Both the position numbers and the translations under genes were made by a program. Below, in pieces: positions 59,811-64,000 of a stretch of 64,000 nt of DNA (its first letter is position 1; every line of letters starts with the position of its first letter). Origin of the DNA: Bacteroidetes bacterium 47-18 (GTDB taxonomy: Bacteria; Bacteroidota; Bacteroidia; Chitinophagales; Chitinophagaceae); contig MKSF01000008.1 of NCBI GenBank assembly GCA_001897155.1, forward strand, positions 60,287 to 124,286, given 5' to 3'. The notes below the pieces were generated by a model. That model saw only the letters and a program-made list of their open reading frames with translations. It was not told the origin of the DNA and searched no databases.

Positions 59811-62776
59811 TTAAAGATAGTATTCAGCATATTCCTGGAAGGGAACAGCTCAGACAGGTTCAGCCGGAATGCTACGCTTTTAAGCACCCGGTTTTTGCCC
59901 AAATAATATTTCCGGTAATTGTTCAGGTCCTCGCTTAATACAATTGGCAGGGCTATAGTGATATAGTCTGCCAGGTGGAATGCGATCCCTGCCTCATACT
60001 GTACGGCATTGTAATTGCTGAAGGTATACTTGCTTTTGCCGGTATAGGCAAGGTTGCCGAAGATGCTGAAGGGTGTCTTGGGTACCTGTATATCTATATT
60101 CAAGGCCCCCAGGAAATTGCCGGTGATGCCTACCTGCTCGGATAAAAGGCGGGTCTGTGTGTAAAAGCCGCCGCTGTTCAGCACCGACTGGTTGCTCCAG
60201 AAGCCGGTCTGCTCGTTCCTGCCTATAAAGGTGTGATCGTACAGGTAATCGTTCCAGCCGGAATGTGTAATGCTCAGCAGCCCGTTAAGGGGGATGTTAT
60301 TGCCCAGCAACTGGCCTGCGAAGGCTCTTATGCTGATGCCTTTTTTGCCGGCTTTATAGGAGACCTTATAGCGTGCGTCCGCGCTCAGCAGCCCGAAGGA
60401 TTGTCCCGCCTGCGCGTATAGCTTTAGGCTGTATGGATTGAACGGGCGGCGGTTGTTCCAGGCATAGGTAAGCGTATAATATTGCTGATGCTTGTACCCG
60501 TTTTTATGTATGTCAACATGGCTGTTGCTGTCTACGTTGTATCCTATGCTGTTGCGAGAAATATTATAGACGGCCGCTGTGAGGCTGTGCTGGTCATAGC
60601 TGCCGTAATCTGCCGGCTTGAAATTAAAGGTCACACCCAGTTTATTTTTAAGATACTGGACGCTCTGGCCCATAAGCGCCGGGTAAAAGCCGTCAGAGAA
60701 TTTTTTAGAGTTCAGCGTAAAGGTGATATCCCTGAAAGCAGTATTGTTGAGCGGCCAGAAATAGCTGGCGTATCCCGTATATACAAACTGCCCGGATTGG
60801 AACCCGTACATGGGTGCAATGGCGTATTCCAGCTTTTTGCCCGGCAGGGTGATATTGTGCAGCAAACCGCCCAGCATCAGCCCGTCATACACATTGCCGC
60901 CGATAGCGGGGCTTATATAGATGCTGTAGCCGGGCTTGTTGTTCAACCCGAACAGCGGCCGGATGCGCAGTTGCTTTTTACTTGAATTATTGGAGGCATT
61001 CTGGTCCGGTGTCGTCCTGTCCAGCAATGCCGAGCTGTAAGGGGAAGCGTTATTTAAGGATAGGGTATATTTTCTCCTGAACGGAGGTGTCCATAGCACC
61101 CCGGAAGAATCTGCCCCGTTGATGAGCCGTATGCCGGCAGGTACATGAAGCGATCCTGTACGGTTCCTTATAATTATCCTGTCCCCCGCCAGGATGCTGC
61201 TTTTGGAGCTGACGGAAAAGTCCGGCATACCCGGCCGGGTAATAGCGCTTTCGAAGAACCAGCCTATGGGCTTTTGCGTGTGGCTTTGCAATACCTTCTG
61301 GAGGTCTTCGGGCTGCGGATGCCTGAACTGCCATTGCTCAAAATAGGACCTGATGGCCTTGTGGAAGGTGTCGGGCCCCATGTAATGGCTGAGCCAGCTA
61401 AAATATTGTGCGCCTTTTTCATAGATGTCCAGGCTGTAATTGATGCTTTTATACCCGGCGCTGTGCAGGCAGACCGGGGCTAATTTATTGGCGCTTCCGG
61501 CGATGCTGACCGTGAGTTGCTCCAGCGTTGACATAATGCCTGATACGGTATCGCTGAGGCCATATTTTGCGTTAATATCATCCACCACCAGCTTTTCATA
61601 ATAGGAATTGATACTTTCATCCATGAAAGGATATCTTCTTTCATTATTGCCGAGAATGCCGTAAAACCAGTTATGTCCCACCTCGTGTACGATCACCTGC
61701 TTAATAAGCTGCTCGTCTTTAAAGGCATCAATGATAGTGATGGTGGGGTATTCCATACCGCCGCCGGCATTCAGGGCCCCGGTCACCGATTTGGCAGTCT
61801 TGTAAGGGTAGGGACCGGCATACCTGCTGTACCCCAGTATGGCTTCCTTTATAAACAGGACGCTGCGGCGGGCATATGAAGTGTCATCCTTATAAAAGCA
61901 GGCGTAGGCCGTAACCTCGTGATTGTTCTCAGGGAGTGTGAACACCTCTTTCCTGACGATCCATTTTTTGTCTGCAAACCAGGCAAAATCGTGTACGCGG
62001 CTTTCCTCGAACCTGAGCGTCTTCATCCGTGCACTGCTGGCCACGCCATCGCCTTTGGACGGGAATGCGTCATAGGGAAGGTTGCTCAGGCTGTCCAGCC
62101 ATTTTTCTTCCCGCGCATTCCGGAGGTTGCCGGTGGCCATGACGATATAATTGTCCGGTAAGGTGATATCCACGGTATATGTCCCGAATTCACTGTAATA
62201 TTCTCCGAGGTTTAGATAGGGAAACTGGTGCCAGCCGTTGCGGTCATACACGGCGGGTTTGGGAAACCATTGCGAGACCTGGTACGACTGACCGGCATGT
62301 CCCAGCCTTGAGGTCATTACCGGGATCTTCACGCGGAAGGGCGTGGTGATCCTGCAGGACCCGCCGGGAGCCAGCGGGCGCGGAAGGATTACCCTGATCA
62401 CATCCATATCCTTTGTTGCCTGTATGGATGCCTGCAGGCCGTCCATCTTAAAGGAGAGGCTGTCTATAAAGCCTCTTTCTTCGGCTGTGGTCTTCATAAA
62501 CGCCGTGCTGCCATGGTGCTGCATCTGTTTCGCGTATGCGGTGGTATTGTCCTTATACGCGTTGGGATAGATATGGAAATATATGAAATGTAGGGTGTCG
62601 GGTGAATTATTGATATATTCATGCTCCACGGCGCCCCTTAAGACGTGGGATATATCATCCAGGGTGACGCGTATGGTCGTATTGACCTCCTGCTGGAAAT
62701 AGGCGGCTTCCTGCTTTGCGGCGGCCTGTCCTGCGATGGTAAAGGATAAAATGAAGTAAAATAATAACTTCCTCAT
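59807..62776 (-). CDS. M1-family zinc metallopeptidase with C-terminal barrel-like region
   Basis: A 989-residue secreted peptidase with signal peptide (to about AAAKQ, residue 22). The N-terminal part carries IDGLSFKMDGLQ-like strands, and the zinc motif HEVGHNWFYG lies near residue 363 with MDESINSYYE 18 residues later providing the third ligand. The M1 GxMEN-type substrate motif appears as GALNAGGGMEYPTI. The last 350 residues are strand-rich and end SLNAGMLN-like, typical of Bacteroidota M1 proteins with an outer membrane or beta-barrel-like tail. murI overlaps its stop codon by four bases. Confidence 0.87.
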   Translation of the reverse strand: MRKLLFYFILSFTIAGQAAAKQEAAYFQQEVNTTIRVTLDDISHVLRGAVEHEYINNSPDTLHFIYFHIYPNAYKDNTTAYAKQMQHHGSTAFMKTTAEERGFIDSLSFKMDGLQASIQATKDMDVIRVILPRPLAPGGSCRITTPFRVKIPVMTSRLGHAGQSYQVSQWFPKPAVYDRNGWHQFPYLNLGEYYSEFGTYTVDITLPDNYIVMATGNLRNAREEKWLDSLSNLPYDAFPSKGDGVASSARMKTLRFEESRVHDFAWFADKKWIVRKEVFTLPENNHEVTAYACFYKDDTSYARRSVLFIKEAILGYSRYAGPYPYKTAKSVTGALNAGGGMEYPTITIIDAFKDEQLIKQVIVHEVGHNWFYGILGNNERRYPFMDESINSYYEKLVVDDINAKYGLSDTVSGIMSTLEQLTVSIAGSANKLAPVCLHSAGYKSINYSLDIYEKGAQYFSWLSHYMGPDTFHKAIRSYFEQWQFRHPQPEDLQKVLQSHTQKPIGWFFESAITRPGMPDFSVSSKSSILAGDRIIIRNRTGSLHVPAGIRLINGADSSGVLWTPPFRRKYTLSLNNASPYSSALLDRTTPDQNASNNSSKKQLRIRPLFGLNNKPGYSIYISPAIGGNVYDGLMLGGLLHNITLPGKKLEYAIAPMYGFQSGQFVYTGYASYFWPLNNTAFRDITFTLNSKKFSDGFYPALMGQSVQYLKNKLGVTFNFKPADYGSYDQHSLTAAVYNISRNSIGYNVDSNSHVDIHKNGYKHQQYYTLTYAWNNRRPFNPYSLKLYAQAGQSFGLLSADARYKVSYKAGKKGISIRAFAGQLLGNNIPLNGLLSITHSGWNDYLYDHTFIGRNEQTGFWSNQSVLNSGGFYTQTRLLSEQVGITGNFLGALNIDIQVPKTPFSIFGNLAYTGKSKYTFSNYNAVQYEAGIAFHLADYITIALPIVLSEDLNNYRKYYLGKNRVLKSVAFRLNLSELFPSRNMLNTIFK

Positions 62777-62829
62777 ATGGAAAAAATATAATGTTCAGCA
62801 AAAATAATGCTATATATCTACATAACTTT

Positions 62830-62837
62830 TATTTTTG
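62830..62837 (+). promoter_or_regulatory. Promoter -7 element before the DUF6427-like gene
   Basis: TATTTTTG matches TAnnTTTG. It ends seven bases before a 17-codon mini-ORF (62845-62898) that closes 15 bases before the GTG start at 62914. Confidence 0.42.
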
Positions 62838-62913
62838 TGTGGGCATGAGGCGCTTTCCTGTCATGAGAAAGGCGCATGTCCTTGCATCTTATTTCTAAAA
62901 ACCAGGTAAGTAC

Positions 62914-63891
62914 GTGTTCGGTATATTTAAAAATCATAATCCTTTTGCGGTCATTGCGTTGTTCATTCTTACAATTATCACCAGGCTGGCGTTTGTAAGC
63001 TACGCAGATACGCCGCTGGTGGCTGAAGGGCAATACTTATGGCAGTGGCTGACCGATAAATTCCCGGCAGACTCAGGCTTCCTTGCCTATGTGATGTTTT
63101 TTGTGCTGATATGCAATATCTTCGGACAGGCGCTCCTGCTTAACTGGGTCAGCACGAAGCACAGCCTGTTTCCCAGGTATTCCTATCTGCCCGCCTATAC
63201 TTTCGTGGTATTGACCGCGCTTTTAAAAGAGTGGAATACCTGGAGCGTGTACATTATTCTTAACTGGCTGATCCTTATACTGCTCAACAGCATACTCAAG
63301 CTGTACATGGCCCGTGAGGCCAAGACGCTCGCGTTCAATATCGGCTTTATAAGCGCCTGCACAGCTATCCTGCTGGTGCCCGCCTCGGTGGTGCTTTTAC
63401 TGGCGCTGGCCGGCCTGGCCATCTTACGTCCCTTTAAGCTGGCAGAGTGGATCGGGCTTATAGTTGGCTTCCTTGTACCTTATTACTTCTTCATAAGCAT
63501 ATGTTATCTTACCGATTCCCTGTACCTGGTCCGTTATATTTTCCGTTTTGACTTTGAGCCGGTAAGGAATATTACGCCCCGTGAAATAGCCGCCGGTGCG
63601 GTATTGCTGGTGACGGTGCTGCTCAGCCTGTATTATGCAGGTTATTATATCAACAGGATGGTGGTGGAAACCAAAAAGTACTGGAGCGTTATCCTCATTG
63701 CAGCGGTTACCAGCCTGGGTATGGTGATCACTACCATGCATGCCAGCTATGCCGGAGCCGTCATGCTGGTGCCGGTTATCGCCCTTTTCGGGTCTTTCAC
63801 TTATTACGAGCCATACAGGAAATGGCTGCCTGACCTGCTGGCCTTCCTGCTGCTGGTTGGCGCGCTCGCTATCCCGTGGTTGATAAAATAA
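62914..63891 (+). CDS. DUF6427-like multi-pass membrane protein
   Basis: A 325-residue protein with about nine or ten transmembrane helices (for example NPFAVIALFILTIITRLAFVS, YIILNWLILILLNSILKLYM, GLIVGFLVPYYFFISICYL and LLAFLLLVGALAIPWLI). The pattern FGIFKNHNPF, the HSLFPRYSYLPAYTFVVLTAL segment and REAKTLAFNIGFISACTAIL are those I link to the Bacteroidota family DUF6427. No function is known. The start codon is GTG, with an AGG-containing site at 62903-62908. A second gene starts 49 bases downstream. Confidence 0.8.
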   Translation: MFGIFKNHNPFAVIALFILTIITRLAFVSYADTPLVAEGQYLWQWLTDKFPADSGFLAYVMFFVLICNIFGQALLLNWVSTKHSLFPRYSYLPAYTFVVLTALLKEWNTWSVYIILNWLILILLNSILKLYMAREAKTLAFNIGFISACTAILLVPASVVLLLALAGLAILRPFKLAEWIGLIVGFLVPYYFFISICYLTDSLYLVRYIFRFDFEPVRNITPREIAAGAVLLVTVLLSLYYAGYYINRMVVETKKYWSVILIAAVTSLGMVITTMHASYAGAVMLVPVIALFGSFTYYEPYRKWLPDLLAFLLLVGALAIPWLIK

Positions 63892-63940
63892 GACCGGCTA
63901 ACTGGCGAATATGACCTAATTTTACAGCTATTTAATCAAA

Positions 63941-64000
63941 ATGGATCTTTTCAGAGCATATATTCTTTTTGTTGTGCTGGCGGCGCTTTTTATGGCGGGT
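63941..64000 (+). CDS. Start of a membrane protein gene, cut by the window edge
   Basis: ATG 63941 opens 20 codons to the edge, reading MDLFRAYILFVVLAALFMAG, a hydrophobic segment that looks like a transmembrane helix or signal anchor. It follows the DUF6427-like gene by 49 bases on the same strand. Nothing more can be said. Confidence 0.5.
   Translation, partial: MDLFRAYILFVVLAALFMAG

Overview
The window looks like chromosomal DNA from a Bacteroidota bacterium, most likely of the Chitinophagaceae type. The signs are: nine secreted proteins with type IX secretion (T9SS) sorting domains, eight type A and one type B; promoters of the Bacteroidota form (TTG or TTTG, about 19-21 bases, TAnnTTTG); a DUF6029-like and a DUF6427-like gene; and the tRNA-Trp-secE-nusG arrangement. 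I see no prophage, transposase, CRISPR array or conjugation gene. The taxonomic call is inference from gene families, not from a marker search.

Layout. 1-6.8 kb is housekeeping: the tail of a probable rpsP, then rimM, a sufE-like and a sufT-like gene, a DUF486-like membrane protein, a GH3-like enzyme on the minus strand, clpX, a CPBP protease and dapD. 6.8-12.2 kb is a tandem array of five closely related secreted proteins, each with its own terminator. 12.2-15.2 kb pairs a MocR-like regulator whose aminotransferase domain seems to have lost its catalytic residues with a divergent TonB-dependent receptor; a direct plus inverted repeat overlaps the receptor promoter. 15.2-25 kb holds a large T9SS protein, a DUF6029-like barrel, a TlpA-like thioredoxin, a polysaccharide deacetylase, an orphan chain-length-factor-like ketosynthase and ppk1. 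25-36.4 kb holds surE, an MsbA-like ABC exporter, pdxA, mdh and an apparent operon of an N-acetylglucosamine kinase, an Mla-like ABC ATPase and an LtaS-like sulfatase.

36.7-41 kb is the methionine operon hom-metY-metX, read leftward. Its leader contains a SAM-I riboswitch with its own terminator, then a 35-codon ORF rich in Met and Cys, then a second strong intrinsic terminator just before hom. This looks like two attenuators in series, one sensing SAM and one possibly sensing Met or Cys charging, and is the most interesting regulatory feature of the window. Two identical tRNA-Gly/tRNA-Leu pairs lie upstream of it. A second SAM-cycle gene, ahcY (49 kb), is divergent from an Lrp/AsnC regulator, with a 16-base palindrome between its promoter boxes.

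41.8-64 kb continues with comB, a PQQ-repeat lipoprotein, a glycosyltransferase, two paralogous T9SS proteins, lrp, ahcY, a MazG-like protein, rlmI, nusG-secE-tRNA-Trp, a rhodanese-like protein, a T9SS type B protein, mpl, murI, an M1 peptidase and a DUF6427-like membrane protein. Two families of dispersed non-coding repeats occur: an inverted pair of about 185 bases (11.0 and 45.1 kb), and a composite of CATTGAGCCTGTCG units plus a hairpin (15.3 and 24.9 kb). All calls come from reading the sequence; no database search was run.
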